Made by a program: the position numbers and the translations under genes. Below, one piece after another: positions 63,609 through 64,000 of a DNA stretch of 64,000 nucleotides (its first letter is position 1; every line of letters begins with the position of its first letter). This stretch comes from CAWBOV01 sp963790525. Lineage in GTDB: Bacteria; Actinomycetota; Actinomycetes; Mycobacteriales; Jatrophihabitantaceae. Below the pieces are notes generated by a model that saw only the letters and a program-made list of their open reading frames with translations, made no database searches and had not been told where the DNA came from. The stretch is from assembly GCA_963790525.1 (NCBI GenBank), contig CAWBOV010000002.1, forward strand, positions 992,001-1,056,000. The letters run 5' to 3'.

Positions 63609-64000
63609 TCAGTCGAGGCGGATGACGTCCACGGCCACCTTCATCGTCGACTTCTTCGAGTCGGTCACGATGACGCCCTTGATCGGCGTCACGTCGGAGT
63701 AGTCCCGCCCCCGCGCGACGACCAGGTAGCGGTTGTCGACGAGCTGGTTGTTGGTGGGATCGAGGTCGAGCCAGCCGGTGCCGGGCACGAAGATCGACGC
63801 CCAGGCGTGGCTCGCGTCGGCACCCTGCAGCTTCGGCTTGCCCGGCGGGGGCTGGGTCTCCAGGTATCCGCTCACGTAGCGTGCCGCGAGCCCGACCGAG
63901 CGCATCGCCCCGATCGCCAGATGCGCGAAGTCCTGGCACACGCCCTTGCGCTGCTCGAGCAGCTGCGGCAGCGTCGTGCGCACCGTCGTGGATCCCGACT
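63609..64000 (-). CDS. Transglutaminase-like cysteine peptidase-fold protein, partial
   Basis: The minus-strand frame enters at the right edge and stops at 63609; the visible part is the C-terminal 130 residues. Catalytic triad: Cys in GVCQDFAHLAIG, His in SHAWASIF and Asp in DLDPTNN. This is the bacterial transglutaminase-like superfamily, usually proteases or amidases rather than crosslinkers. It is preceded by the metallopeptidase downstream on the same strand, probably one operon. Confidence 0.88.
   Translation of the reverse strand, partial: SGSTTVRTTLPQLLEQRKGVCQDFAHLAIGAMRSVGLAARYVSGYLETQPPPGKPKLQGADASHAWASIFVPGTGWLDLDPTNNQLVDNRYLVVARGRDYSDVTPIKGVIVTDSKKSTMKVAVDVIRLD

Overview
The window is about 70% G+C, and its genes start often on GTG and commonly overlap through ATGA/GTGA junctions. 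It carries actinobacterial hallmark genes: Rpf-like cell-wall enzymes with DUF348/G5 repeats, a Pmt protein mannosyltransferase divergent from rsmI, HspR/Hsp20, GAF-ANTAR and LuxR regulators, an LPXTG surface protein and an ECF sigma factor with a C-terminal extension. This points to a Gram-positive actinobacterium (Actinomycetes). The order pmt | rsmI-metG-tatD-rpf-rpf-ksgA fits Frankia/Nakamurella/Jatrophihabitans-like lineages, but the family cannot be fixed from the sequence alone.

Layout. (1) 1-14 kb is an accessory catabolic locus. It holds the tail of a carboxymuconolactone-decarboxylase-like gene, a ribose-type ABC importer, an IclR regulator, a fumarylacetoacetase-family hydrolase, a metallo-beta-lactamase-fold hydrolase, an FAD aromatic hydroxylase, an alpha/beta hydrolase, a class-C-beta-lactamase-like esterase, a TRZ/ATZ-type amidohydrolase, an SDR and an AraC regulator. 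Paired 17-bp palindromes (GTTCTG-N5-CAGAAC type) lie upstream of the importer, the hydrolase and the hydroxylase, suggesting one IclR regulon for an unidentified aromatic or heterocyclic substrate. (2) 14-24 kb: HspR/Hsp20, a BNR-repeat protein with a MoaD-like partner, a broken ArsR with a two-domain SRPBCC protein, an SCO6745-like protein, a transketolase, a broken LLM oxidoreductase, and a GntR/ABC-2 exporter operon with a clear operator. (3) 24-33 kb: envelope and signalling genes, namely a secreted protein, a membrane-anchored ECF sigma factor, a very large secreted beta-propeller/malectin/PKD protein, and GAF-ANTAR and LuxR regulators. (4) 33-36 kb: an SDR followed by a 775-residue fusion of a prephenate-dehydrogenase-like and a prephenate-dehydratase-like domain, the most unusual single gene here. 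(5) 36-50 kb: mostly housekeeping genes (acyl-CoA synthetase, pmt, rsmI, metG, tatD, two rpf-like paralogues, ksgA, prs, glmU, tRNA-Gln). (6) 50-64 kb: fatty-acid desaturase, LPXTG protein, kynurenine-pathway pair kynA-kynU with a TetR regulator, an XRE/ImmA-IrrE pair, ABC-F ATPase, ispE, rplY/ctc, pth, a zinc-ribbon metallopeptidase and a transglutaminase-like protein cut by the window edge.

Caution on quality: at least six genes (ArsR, LLM oxidoreductase, ECF sigma factor, large secreted protein, ispE, zinc-ribbon peptidase) and probably two more (glmU, serine hydrolase) can only be read through with a single-base frameshift. Genes such as ispE and glmU are normally essential, so indel errors in the assembly are more likely than real decay. 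No mobile element, integrase, CRISPR array or rRNA gene was seen.
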